Shown: positions 30,147-39,672 of the stretch, one piece after another
How the letters are laid out: each line of letters begins with the position of its first letter
Numbering within the stretch: position 1 is the stretch's first letter
NCBI GenBank assembly: GCA_943736015.1
Contig: OX031061.1
Span: 65,416,192-65,480,191 of the forward strand
Reading direction: 5' to 3'
Length of the DNA: 64,000 nucleotides
Source: Tridacna crocea
Taxonomy: Eukaryota > Mollusca > Bivalvia > Cardiida > Cardiidae
Translations under genes and position numbers: made by a program
The notes under the pieces: model-generated
The model's database searches: none
Told to the model about the DNA's origin: nothing
The model's input: the letters and a program-made list of their open reading frames with translations, nothing else

Positions 30147-30617
30147 TATAGAGGGTAATCAACTGGTTGTTTGTGCTATTAAAATTCTGACGCTAGAATT
30201 GGGGATTTATACAATTCCTGCTAGTATGGGGTGTAATGCGGTTGTAAAAACGAGTCCGAAGGGATTCTCCTTCGGAGTCGTTTTTACAACCACATCACAC
30301 CCCATTCTTGTGACAGATTTCTAATATCACATGGCGAGCAACACACGAAGGGACATTCGGACATTTGCGTAAAGTGTCGTTTCGGATCAGCCTGCGCAGT
30401 CCGTGCAGGCTAATCCGAAACGACACTTTCCATCTTTCTGCAATGTTCTGTTTTGCGCAAGTGTACTGTAGCACAAAGTCTAATGCAATCGTAAAGTGAC
30501 GTCTTGGATTAGGCTGCGCGGACTGCGCAGGCTGATCCGAGACGACACTTTACGCAAATATCCAAATGTCCCTTTTCCCATATTGCAAACCACATACAAC
30601 CAGTTGATTATCCCTAT
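30147..30617. repeat. H4 element carrying a nested H3 element
   Basis: Inverted ends TAATCAACTGGTTGTTTG and CATACAACCAGTTGATTA. Internal hairpin GTTGTAAAAACGAGTCCG and CGGAGTCGTTTTTACAAC at 30240-30289. Sequence from TGACAGATTTCTAATATC to CATACAACCAG is split by H3. It lies in the intron upstream of the sulfotransferase terminal exon. Confidence 0.85.
30331..30593. repeat. H3 element with two palindromes, nested in H4
   Basis: Ends GGCGAGCAACACACG and CCATATTGCAAACC with GGGACATTCGGACATTTGCG inside. Hairpin 1 is GTGTCGTTTCGGATCAGCC with GGCTAATCCGAAACGACAC. Hairpin 2 is AGTGACGTCTTGGATTAGGC with GCTGATCCGAGACGACACT. ACAT occurs on both flanks and may be a target duplication. Confidence 0.85.
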
Positions 30618-30854
30618 TTAATGTATTCCTTATTCACCTTTTAATAATTATAAAGAAAGGTGCAATACGAGCTTCAGAACCCTAAGAATCTCACAAATTC
30701 ACCTACAAACGGATGGACAGTTGCATTACAGAGCAGTCAGATAGACAGGCTAGAAAGATCTATAGATGAATGTATGGACAGACTGACGGAAGGGAGCAGC
30801 GACATAGAGAGGACGAGAGAGATTGGAAAGATAAATTAATAGACGGAATTACTG

Positions 30855-31005
30855 ATTAACGAGGGAGGGAGAGGGATACAGAAAGAGAGAGAGAGTTGAG
30901 TGGGGGGGAAGATTAGAAAGATGAATGGATAGACGGACTGTTTAACGAGAGAGAGAGAGACTGAGACAGAAAGAGAGAGAGAGGGAGAGAGACAGAGATG
31001 GACAG
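30855..31005. repeat. GA-rich low-complexity tract
   Basis: Irregular GAGAGAGGGAGAGA runs interrupted by short unique sequence. Confidence 0.85.
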
Positions 31006-31045
31006 AAGTACAGTGTATACGCTGTCTGCGCTTTTTCATACGTAC

Positions 31046-31074
31046 CCTATTTTTCTACTGTGTCTTGGAAGAAC
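31046..31074 (-). CDS. Candidate upstream exon of the sulfotransferase gene
   Basis: On the - strand CTTCTTACAG precedes 29 bp that end at G|GTACGTATG. Reading VLPRHSRKI and completing the split codon with the first base of the next exon gives RHSRKIGIAVLVAICALY. This puts a basic cluster directly before the hydrophobic anchor, as expected for a type II membrane protein. Phase and topology therefore both fit. The exon has no ATG, so the initiator would be further upstream, and nothing convincing was found. A 29-bp exon could arise by chance. Confidence 0.42.
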
Positions 31075-31152
31075 CTGTAAGAAGAAATTACGACATTGTC
31101 ATTCCAGGATTCATTTTATCATTTCAAAAAAAAAATCATCATTTAGCTTAGT

Positions 31153-31335
31153 TTAACCCTTTACCAAACAATCCCTGATTTTAACGACCCTGAAGAAGAA
31201 GCCTTTTGAAAACCTTTCCCGCAAGGTTTTCTACTCTTTCACAGATAAGAATTATTTCAGCTACATTTAATATATCGTTTGCAAATGCTCTCAATTTGGA
31301 CGAGTCGAAAATTTTGTCGTTTGGTAAAGAGTTAA
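31153..31335 (+). repeat. TTAA-hairpin element with palindrome deleted
   Basis: TTAACCCTTTACCAAACAAT, GAAGCCTTTTGAAAACC then TTTCCCGCAAGGTTTTCTAC, to TTTGGTAAAGAGTTAA. The ends are well kept and the core is absent. Confidence 0.85.
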
Positions 31336-31415
31336 GTTATTAAACATATTTCTTTTACATCGACTGACAAACAATTTCTTACAACTCATATACTAATCTC
31401 TCTCGATTCTGCTAC

Positions 31416-31520
31416 CAGGGAACTACACCAGTACTCGCGCCGACTGTGTGGGCCAGTGAAAAGTCCCAAAGTTGACACCTGCTCCCGGGTATTGAACTCG
31501 GAACATTATGGTTACGAGGC
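31416..31520 (-). repeat. Possible tRNA-derived SINE fragment
   Basis: On the - strand: GGCCTCGTAACCATAATGTT followed by CCGAGTTCAATACCCGGGAG, an A-box-poor but B-box-like arrangement. Confidence 0.35.
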
Positions 31521-31599
31521 CGACGCTGTATTTGACAAATACGAACACCACACAATCATTTGATCACATTTAATCTGCCATTTGCAAATGCTTTCAAGA

Positions 31600-31950
31600 G
31601 TTTTTCCATTATATCCCGCTAGATGGCATTCTACAAATGCACATCTATCTAATTTGGGCATTCTTGGTACAGAACCGGACAACTTTTCTTTGAATTTCAA
31701 ACTAAAATGAGCATTTACCCAACTAGTAAAGCGCTACCTTGTGCGATTCATTCAGCTATGATCAACAATTTAGAGAAATCTTGAGCTAAACAGCGGCCTG
31801 ATTTCTCCTCAAAGGTATTGATATAAGCCGTTTTCTCCATTGCTACTTCATAGTGCGTAATATTACAATCTCCCCAAAACTGGGGAGAGTGATACGTCAT
31901 AGCAAACAGGCCGAACCTTGGAAGAATATGACATGCGCGATTTTTGCTAT
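31600..31950 (+). repeat. R5 repeat, + copy
   Basis: TCCCGCTAGATGGCATTC, ACACATCTATCTAATTTGGG, GATTCATTCAGCTATGATC, GATACGTCATAGCAAACAGG, AGAATATGACATGCGC. Same order as 51948-52320. Confidence 0.75.
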
Positions 31951-32216
31951 TCAGTAAAGAGTGAAAGGGTGCTATTGAATACACATTTTATGTTTACAGT
32001 GATATTATATTCAAAGTAAAAAAGGAGTCACGCTATGGACTTTTTGTGAATGAGCGGCTTGCTTTCAATTTCATCTTCTTTACAAGTAGTCTATTTTTAG
32101 AACGAACTTAACCTTTTTCCTGCTTAATAACTAATGTTAAAAATTTCATTTCGATATATAAAACCAAAATATTGCCATTTCAAAATTATGTTTTGGATAT
32201 TATTATCTTCTTATCG

Positions 32217-32281
32217 GACAGTGTAGATCAAAGATCAGACTGCACATTCTGTGCAGTCTGATCTTGATCTACAATGTCCGC
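32217..32281. repeat. H2 palindromic element, well preserved
   Basis: GGACAGTGTAGATCAAAG and CTTGATCTACAATGTCC; centre GACTGCACATTCTGTGCAGTC. Confidence 0.88.
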
Positions 32282-32399
32282 TAAAGGTCAGTAAGTCACA
32301 CTTAAATTCCTAAGGGTTACAGGGCAGTTATTGGGCTTTGCGCCTCTCCCGCCCAAAAAACAAAAAAACCTGGGCACACCCATACTTTGATAAAAGAAC

Positions 32400-32422
32400 C
32401 ATAGCCAACTTTCGCGGACATG
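32400..32422 (+). repeat. Left inverted repeat of a possible 3.3-kb element
   Basis: CATAGCCAACTTTCGCGGAC followed by ATG matches the reverse complement at 35725-35747 at 22 of 23 positions. Confidence 0.5.
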
Positions 32423-32519
32423 GAAAAGTCGATATCGGCCAATTTTACCTGTATTTTTTTATATAGAATTATGAATGGCCTAGGTAAATAAACGCTTATA
32501 ACTTCATCAATTTTCAGAA

Positions 32520-32830
32520 TTGAAAATTATCTCAAGTGAGGTAAGAAAATTCAATTTATTCTCTTTCAAATGAACTTAGTTTTAAAAATTTCGAAAAAGA
32601 AACTTTTGGTCCTTTTTTAACTTAAAAATTGAAGGTATGGTTTACATAGAATAAAGAGGAAAAACGCATTTTCCGAAGTCAAAAACTGTAACATTTGTTT
32701 AATTTTCTTTCGTTGTGTTGAAAAGTCAAAATTATCTCAAGTGGAGTGAGTTACTTTATTCATTTCTCTTTCAAATGGTACAATTTTGAGTCATTTAAAA
32801 AAATAAACTTTTGGTCCTTTTTACAGTTTT
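32520..32830 (+). repeat. Diverged tandem duplication, about 200-bp period
   Basis: AAAATTATCTCAAGTGAGG, ATTCTCTTTCAAATG and AAACTTTTGGTCCTTTTT recur at about 32725-32825. Confidence 0.65.
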
Positions 32831-32834
32831 TTAA

Positions 32835-33309
32835 TGCCACTATCCTATTTTTTTTCTTTTTCCGCAAACGTTCGGATTATGCCGGACTTCGCCGATATTG
32901 GCCGAGTCTTACTGTTAGATAAGCCTGCTGGGTATCTTTATTGTGTTACGTAATGTTTCATTGACAAACGGACCCCCTGCTATGTTTATGATATACGTGT
33001 ATCCACATGATTATAAACTGGAATTTATACCCGGGTTGTTTTCAGATCGGATACCGTTTGATCCTGACAGTATCCCTAAGATGTGTTTATTATGTATCCT
33101 ATTTATCTAAAAGACCAGAATTTAATACTTACGAAATTATTTTCTTTTACAATGATTAGGATTGATATATGAAATAAGAAAATGTACGTTTGATGATTTT
33201 TTTCAACTTTTCAGCTTTTTAGAAATTAATGCTTTATAATTTTTTTTTCTGGCGACAGCTCACAAACTCATGTTTCCTTGCTTTTTTCACATCGGTCTTT
33301 GATCTGTCG
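32835..33309. other. Unassigned spacer
   Basis: CGCCGATATTGGCCGAG at 32891 resembles GTCGATATCGGCCAA at 32429. No exon recognised. Confidence 0.3.
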
Positions 33310-33505
33310 TATCATACAGAAAGCCTTTGAGAACAATGAAGAAAAAGATTTTAACGCTGGTTGCCAACATTTTCTCCTTTTCTTACACTATTTTTAACTC
33401 GATAAAAGATAAGTTCCATTTTTTCCATGTTTTATTTGTCTTAAGAAAATTACTTCATTCTGAACTTCTTAACAAGTCTGAAATTTTGTCTCTTGGTTAA
33501 GATTC
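33310..33505 (+). repeat. TTAA-hairpin element, old + copy
   Basis: GAAAGCCTTTGAGAACAATG, core GCTGGTTGCCAACAT, right arm TTTCTCCTTTTCTTACAC, GTCTGAAATTTTGTCTC. Confidence 0.65.
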
Positions 33506-34523
33506 AAATAACAAGCTTAACCTGTTACTGTATGAATATGGCATCTAACGACCCTGCTATTGATTGTTTAGGATAAAATATGGAAACAGGCGCATTATCT
33601 TTTTACAAGTTATCTTCTACTTTTCAAACATTGTTGTCTACATCACTCAATCGGTTTCTCCTCCAAAGAGTATTTACTATTCAAAGAATGACAACACTAG
33701 ATCAAAATTGACAACTTTTCTTTTACATAAATCAAACAGTTTCTCCCTTCTTTCAAATGTCCCCCTCCCTTTAACATCTTTAATATCTTAATTGTTCATT
33801 GGAAGAATTAGCCTAAACAGTAAGGTTCTTCCATCTTTAAAACGATACAACCTGCAAAAAGCATAACCGCTATGAGTGAATAAAAGAGAGAAAAAATGGC
33901 GTAGATCATGCATGTACACGGAAATGGGAATAATACAAGCTACATCTCCTTTACCAGTAACTTAAAAAGTTACCTTATCATTATTTATTATTTCAAGATA
34001 TATATTTCAACCTTGTATTAAGAATGATTTACATGTATCTTGGTTTGAAACCGTTTTTTAACACATCTTGCTGGTGAATTCTACTGATGCTTAGTTGAAA
34101 TGACACCTTACATAACTTTTTTAGATGAATAAATATCTTTTTATCTTTATCATGCCTGTAAGCGGCGCTAGAGTGTAGCATCGGATCAGTTCACAAGCGC
34201 CACACAGTACATGGAGTGTTCGGAACGAACCATTTTCTTTTATTTGTTCGATGAAAACCAACTTTGAATGAATGCGTTTTTATATGCCGAATCTGTAACT
34301 TTTTGTCTGTGTAAAACCATGTAAATTTACTCTGATGGTTCTGAGCGGCCGTTGTTCAAATTATTTTATGTGCTATAACAGTTTTATTTCTCCGCCTTCC
34401 CAACCGTATTTCTTGTAAAAATCGTAGAAACCAGAAATTATAAAAATCAAAACCATCAAACCACACATGCACACAACAGACAAAGTTTACCCAATCAAGA
34501 TATAACCATTATATATAGCTATT
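33506..34523. other. Unassigned spacer
   Basis: 33530-33560 carries TTACTGTATGAATATGGC and AACGACCCTG, possibly a worn TTAA-hairpin left end. Nothing else recognised. Confidence 0.3.
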
Positions 34524-34995
34524 TACTAAACGACAAAATATATTATGATTTTTTTTCAAGTTGAAAGAACTTACAGACGAAAAATACGACACATAATAAG
34601 ACTTGCTTTCGAAAGGGTAGAAAACACTGTGGAAGAACAGGAATCGTAGAAAACATGTCATATACGATCCCTAGGGAAAATGAGAAATTGCCCACCACAA
34701 GTATTTTCTCCTTTCCGTGCCTGCTTTTTCAGGGTCGGATTGGTCTTTCTTTCTCAGGGTCGGATTGGTAATGTAACTGCCACATAAAGCAAATCTTCTC
34801 ATAAAAAAACAAACCGAATGACGAAATTTTGGACACGACCAAGTTAAAAACATTTGCAGACAACAAATTAAATGCAACTCAAATGATAATGTCTGTCTTT
34901 GAAAAGGTAGAACATTTTAGGAACAGGAGAAAATTTTCTCCCTTTCCAGCAAAGTGTACTAAAGCCTTCTCTCTCAGGTCCGTTATCTAGATTGC
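34524..34995 (-). repeat. Two degenerate TTAA-hairpin - fragments
   Basis: First: TTTACTAAACGACAAAATAT to GAAAACACTGTGGAAGAAC (34524-34650). Second: GACACGACCAAGTTAAAAAC to AGGTCCGTTATC (34800-34995). AGGGTCGGATTGGT is duplicated at 34730-34770. Confidence 0.6.
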
Positions 34996-35109
34996 TGTAG
35001 TGTGAAACTGGTATTCTCAAAAATCCGAATTTTCTGCTGAATTCAACTTGTAGATTTTGCCATGAATATCAAAGATTTTTTTTAACCAAAATAATTTTCG
35101 ACCTATAGA

Positions 35110-35175
35110 ATCAATCAGGTCTAAGATCAGACAGCTTGTTTTATGCAGCTTGTTATAAATCTACAATGTCAGCAA
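35110..35175. repeat. H2 palindromic element, degenerate
   Basis: GGTCTAAGATCAGACAGC and TTATAAATCTACAATGTC. A second very worn piece (GTGCAGTCTGATACC) lies near 35420. Confidence 0.5.
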
Positions 35176-35724
35176 AAGTGTATTTGGACAGATAAGATTT
35201 CAGGATCAAACTACAAAAAGTGCATTTGTCGAGAGCAGTTTTAGGACCGATCAGTTTATGTCTCAGAGAATCAAAACTTAACCCTTAATCCGAGGATAAA
35301 TGAATTACAAACCGACAAATAAAGCTGAAATATAACAATTTCAATGTTCTTTTCTGAAGAAAAATCTCGCTTTATCAGATCTTATTCCAATACGCTGTTA
35401 AGTCTAATAAGGGTGCGCATTATGTGCAGTCTGATACCAATATTCAAGAGCCACACTGTGCTGTACCAGACAAAGGGTTTAGGTTGAAGTCGAAAAAAAA
35501 AATCCTGCCAGGACAGATATACCGTCTTGGCAAGGATTCTGAATTTGAAGCAGGCCACTGTTACGTAATGTTACGTTTCTCTTATCTTTTATCGCTGCAG
35601 GCCATTTAATATCGACTCCTTGTATACACGATGCAAGTTCGCCAAACTCCGGAAACTCCCGGACCTTTACGTATGATATCGATTATTTTCATCGATTTGT
35701 TGATATGCGAGACTGCTGATAAGG

Positions 35725-35747
35725 CATGTCCGTGAAAGTTGGCTATG
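35725..35747 (-). repeat. Right inverted repeat of a possible 3.3-kb element
   Basis: Partner of 32400-32422 (CATGTCCGTGAAAGTTGGC followed by TATG). The interior between the two has no recognised coding sequence. Confidence 0.5.
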
Positions 35748-35809
35748 ATTTAAAGTATATATATATTTTTTTATAATTCAGTTCATAAGCCTGAAAATAT
35801 GTACATTGA

Positions 35810-35863
35810 TTGATTGATTGATTGATTGATTGACTATTTGACAGACAGATAGACTGTTTGGTT

Positions 35864-35905
<42 letters not shown>
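35810..35905. repeat. GATT and GATA microsatellites
   Basis: GATTGATTGATTGATTGATT, then a GATA run, then GATT again; flanked by a GTA trinucleotide run at 35930-35945. Confidence 0.95.
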
Positions 35906-35906
<1 letters not shown>

Positions 35907-36089
35907 TGATTGATTGTAATGGCATTTTATAGTAGTAGTAGTAGTACATGTATTTCGATTTTTATCACGGCGACTGTTATCATAAATGAGCCATGCTCTG
36001 ATAAAAATGGGCTTAATGCATTTCTGTGATATATGAAACCTGGCAAGTCGTCACATAATGATGGTTAGCCATTTTCCTTGAGCATGAGG

Positions 36090-36180
36090 TATAGACTGGT
36101 CCTTTGACATACATGAAATTAAACAATAGCGATAAGTTTCGGTCCAGGTCTGATATGGGTCAAAACTTTTTACTATTGTA
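36090..36180 (+). repeat. H5-related fragment
   Basis: CTGGTCCTTTGACATACATG, ATAGCGATAAGTTTCGGTCC and AGGTCTGATATGGGTC. Confidence 0.45.
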
Positions 36181-36246
36181 AACATTTTCTGCATGTCGAA
36201 GTACTGCTCTAACCAAGAATAAAGTCGTTAATTTCAAAATAATGAT

Positions 36247-36472
36247 TTAACCCTTCACCACACAATGACGAGTTTAGACACCCCAAAGAAAGAAGCCTTA
36301 TGAAAAAATTGTGGGAAAAGGAGAAAATGCTAGTAACCAGCATTTTCTCCTTTTCCCACAATATTTTCTACTTTATCAAAGAACAATTGCATCAATCGAT
36401 CCAGATTGAAATTGTCGTCTGCAACTGATTTCAGTTTCGACATGGCTAGAATCTTGTCTGGTAAAGGGTTTT
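36247..36472 (+). repeat. TTAA-hairpin element, + copy
   Basis: TTAACCCTTCACCACACAAT to CTGGTAAAGGGTTTT; core GCTAGTAACCAGC. Confidence 0.88.
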
Positions 36473-36693
36473 ACTCATTACCAATATTTCAGGCTTGTCC
36501 AAATCGACACCATTTGCAGACGACAAAATAAAAGTAAATGAAAATTTGAAATTTGTTTTTCAAAGGGTGGGAAAAGGAGAAAATACTGGTCACCAGTATT
36601 TTCTCCTCTTCCCGCAATGCTTTCTAAAGGTTTTTTTTTTTTTTTTTTTTTCTCAGGGTTGTCAAAAGTAGGGATTGTGTGGTAATGGGTTAA
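36470..36693 (-). repeat. TTAA-hairpin element, - copy, tail-to-tail with previous
   Basis: TTTTACTCATTACCAATATT to GTGGTAATGGGTTAA. Both core arms carry the same change (AATACTGGT and ACCAGTATT). T-run of 22 at 36631-36652. Confidence 0.85.
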
Positions 36694-36772
36694 ATACCTT
36701 TTCCTACAATGTTTTCTAAAGGCTTCTTTCTCGGGGTCGTCAAAAGTTGGGATTGTGTGGTAATGGGTTCAA
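36694..36772 (-). repeat. Duplicated right end of the previous element
   Basis: CCTACAATGTTTTCTAAAGG, CTCGGGGTCGTCAAAAG and GTGTGGTAATGGGTT repeat the terminal 80 bp of 36470-36693. Confidence 0.75.
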
Positions 36773-37118
36773 TTAATGTACAAATTTCAACTTACCTTAA
36801 CCATCGTATTTGTCATTCCATCCCAAAACAGAACACAACTTTGGTTGATCTATTTATTTCTCTGGTCCTAGTTGAGATTGAAGACCTCAATAATCATACC
36901 TGGATAAGATACATTCCGATTCGAAATAACTTTACAATCTATAATGTCCTCTTTCACACGTTCAATCCAACGATACGAAATATTGCGGTATGAATCAAAT
37001 TTGTTTATTGTAAAATACTGTACACGATGTCAAGAGTGCTAAAAATAGAACGTCTACACGAAATAAATTACCAATACCTGTAAAATGACCCTAAACTTGT
37101 CCAATATTATACCCGGAA
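36773..37118. other. Unassigned spacer
   Basis: No recognised repeat or exon. Confidence 0.3.
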
Positions 37119-37304
37119 TTAACCCTTTACCCCATTAGGCATTTCTATGGTATCCCTAATTGACCCTAAATAACAGCAAGGATGAAGCCACTTTTATGTG
37201 TATATGACACCTCGTCACCAGCAATTTCACCTTTTGCCACAATGTTTTCCAAAGGCTCCCACAAGCAATGCGTAGAAATGAGTATCTATGGAGTAAAGGG
37301 TTTA
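37119..37304 (-). repeat. TTAA-hairpin element, GTGAAATT subfamily, - copy
   Basis: TTAACCCTTTACCCCATTAG to GAGTATCTATGGAGTAAAGG. One arm is deleted, leaving CAGCAATTTCACCTTTTGCC. Confidence 0.8.
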
Positions 37305-37362
37305 CACCTTTCTTAACCGTTTTAAATGACGCATCACTCCTAATATAGGGTCCGAAAGTCTC

Positions 37363-37395
37363 GTCACGTGACCGCGAGAGTTCATCACTTCCGGG
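37363..37395. promoter_or_regulatory. CLEAR-type E-box plus ETS-like site
   Basis: GTCACGTGAC (37363-37372) is a perfect 10-bp palindrome and the exact consensus for MITF/TFE-type and USF bHLH-ZIP factors. CACTTCCGGG (37386-37395) is an ETS/GABP-type core. The surrounding stretch is less AT-rich than the window. The pair resembles a TATA-less promoter about 40-65 bp upstream of the ATG at 37430. It is inference only. Confidence 0.45.
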
Positions 37396-37429
37396 ATCCA
37401 CCGTAAATTTATCGCCTTTTCATCACAGT

Positions 37430-37527
37430 ATGTTGAGAGATACACGAAGCAACAAGAAAAAGTTGATGCAAAGCATCAAAGTCGCCGCAAAAAAAATTTG
37501 TTTAATGCTTCAAGAAAGCCAGAGCAA
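37430..37527 (+). CDS. Candidate first coding exon, unrecognised protein
   Basis: ATG at 37430 opens 32 codons plus two bases (MLRDTRSNKKKLMQSIKVAA, then KKICLMLQESQS) ending at a consensus donor AA|GTAAGT. The peptide is basic and helix-like. Without splicing the frame stops at once after the donor, which is what a genuine exon looks like. A promoter-like element stands just upstream. I do not recognise a family, and no next exon was found. An alternative reading frame through the same exon is also open (YTKQQEKVDAKHQSRRKKN), so the frame is uncertain. Confidence 0.33.
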
Positions 37528-37647
37528 GTAAGTAAATGTCAGTTTTCATCAGCAGATTTTTTAACACATTATGAAATTATGTGAATAGTAACCTAAATCA
37601 AAACTTGTCTTCTGTTACAGTATCTAATACCCTAGCACAGCGCTCTC

Positions 37648-37875
37648 TTAGCTCTTTTCCAAACGACAAATATCAGACTCTTCCAAATTCAAAGAGTTGA
37701 CAGATGACAATTTAAAAAGCTGCAAAAATGGTGGAAAATTACTAGTAGTGGGGAAAAAGTATTTAATAAAGAAGAAATTGCTTATACGAGCAATTTCTCC
37801 TTATCCAACATGTTTTGACAAAAGAATTTGATAGCACACATGTGATAACCCGTGTTTGTTTGGGAAAGTGGTGAA
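37648..37875 (-). repeat. TTAA-hairpin element, TTGCTT..GAGCAA core subfamily
   Basis: TTAGCTCTTTTCCAAACGAC, GACTCTTCCAAATTCAAAG, core ATTGCTTATACGAGCAAT, end GTTTGGGAAAGTGG. Closest to 5117-5345. Confidence 0.75.
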
Positions 37876-37929
37876 AGCAGGGCTAAGTTACTAAAATGTT
37901 GCTGTCCTAGGAAAGTATGATTCAAGAGG

Positions 37930-37992
37930 ACGTAAGTTTGCAAGGCATGCTTTCAATTTAAACAAGTCTAAGACTATATTGTTTGGTGAACA
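37930..37992 (+). repeat. TTAA-hairpin right-end fragment
   Basis: GCATGCTTTCAATTTAAAC, GTCTAAGAC and TTGTTTGGTGAACAGT. Confidence 0.5.
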
Positions 37993-38332
37993 GTGTTCAT
38001 AAAGAATCATGGTTTTGCATCGCGCTTTATCATTATGAACAACACAGCGAAAAAGTGTCCTCTCTCCAGATTTTTTCCACAAATTAAATTTATGCAGAGC
38101 TCGTTGAGAAATAAACAAAGGAGTTCTAAACTATCTTTGTTGTTAAAACTAAACTTAGAAATAAGTAACCAATAATGGTCAGATACAATCATAACCATCA
38201 TACCCGTTCTTCGGCGGAATTTAGCACAATTTCAGGAATGCACAATTTTAGCAGTGGTCATTCAACAAAAAACACACAGATAGTAGGAAAAACTATCTAC
38301 AAAATAATCAAAATGATTATTAAACCTGTGTA

Positions 38333-38460
38333 CGAAGGTTGTACGAAACGACCAACTGGGTACGAAATGACCAAAATTGAAAGTATTAAGTAGGTACGAA
38401 ATGACCAAAATCGTACGAAATGACCTAGGTACGAAATTAACAAGGTACGAAATGACTGGA
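38333..38460 (+). repeat. GTACGAAATGACC short tandem/clustered repeat
   Basis: Seven near copies of GTACGAAATGACC, spaced 14-36 bp, some separated by AAAATTGAAAG-type sequence. No other copies were seen in the window. Confidence 0.7.
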
Positions 38461-39204
38461 AACCTGTACAGCCTTGACCAATGGAAACAAGGCATTTATG
38501 TGGACGAGTCCATTTCTCACGAATAGCGACAATAAAAGAAATAATTAGGCGGTTTTTTGATGTTGTAAGTATTAATAGAACAAAAATAGTATCGTATTGC
38601 AATTTCGTAATTTAAGAATGAATTAAAAAGCCAGTTTAAGGCGAAGTAACGTTAGAAAGATTCCTTTTTAACTTAACACCCCTATAAAAACGAAATTCCC
38701 ACTATCCATGTCCTAACTCGAAAAACTATTAAAAATATAGTCGCGCGCTTCTGCGCGGCGACTAATTACGAACGATGAAGGAAGATTTAAAAAGTCCAAG
38801 CGATTTGAAAATTTCGGTAGTCTATCAGAGAACAATATGTGACTATGAATACGCCACAGTAAAGAAGAGATCGTGTTCAGCGCAGGTAAACAGGTTGATG
38901 GTTCAACCTACTTTCGGTTTCGTATTCAATAGAATCATGCTTTTTTGACAGAGTTAAATCAAAAAAGGTGAATCACGTTTCTTTCACAAAACTACAGCTG
39001 TGTGAAGGCATAAAATGAAAGCAAAAGTACGACACAAGACGTTTTAAAGCAGATATTTATAGATCTATTTGTAATCCGCAATTTGCCGAGGGCGATCGTG
39101 CAGCGAGATCTACGTTGAGCCGCTGTTAATTTCAGCCTTAGGTAATATTCAAGTATTTTCAAGACAGCCACTCCAGTATTATGTCTTTAAATATCAAATA
39201 TAAG
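38461..39204. other. Unassigned spacer
   Basis: Only a short GC hairpin, GTCGCGCGC with GCGCGGCGAC at 38740-38762, stands out. Confidence 0.35.
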
Positions 39205-39265
39205 AGAGTTCAAATTCAAGATCAGACTGCATGTTCATTGCAGTCTGATCTAGATCGACACTTAG
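39205..39265. repeat. H2 palindromic element
   Basis: TTCAAATTCAAGATCAGAC and GTCTGATCTAGATCGACAC. Confidence 0.7.
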
Positions 39266-39284
39266 CTGAAAGGTATGTAATTAT

Positions 39285-39535
39285 CTTCTTAGCACAAGAC
39301 AGAATCTTTGACTGATCCAAATTAAAAGGATTTGCAGATGATAATTACTGCCGTATAGAATAAAGATCTATATATATAGTACTCAAATGATGGAAATTTA
39401 TTTGAGAGGGTAGAAAATATTATTGGAAAAGGAAAAAAATGCTGTTTACCAGCATTTAATCCTTTTCCTACAATGTTTTCATAAGGCTTCCTCCGGGTCT
39501 TTAAAAATCAGGATTGTGTTGTAAAGGATTAATTG
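39285..39535 (-). repeat. TTAA-hairpin element, - copy
   Basis: TTAGCACAAGACAGAATC, GACTGATCCAAATTAAAAGG, core GCTGTTTACCAGC, end GTTGTAAAGGATTAA. Confidence 0.75.
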
Positions 39536-39672
39536 TGCTTCAAAAGCCAAGGGTCATTTAAGAAAAATGCAATATGCTTGTTTCACTATGCACACTGAAT
39601 ATTACCTTTGTGCATAGTACTTTGGAAAGATACCCATGACCATTTGCACTAACTGGCACATGAATGAAATGT

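Noticed and set aside
29551-30324. Several + strand ORFs across 29551-30324
   Set aside because: Shadows of the sulfotransferase exon on the - strand, or of the H4 element.
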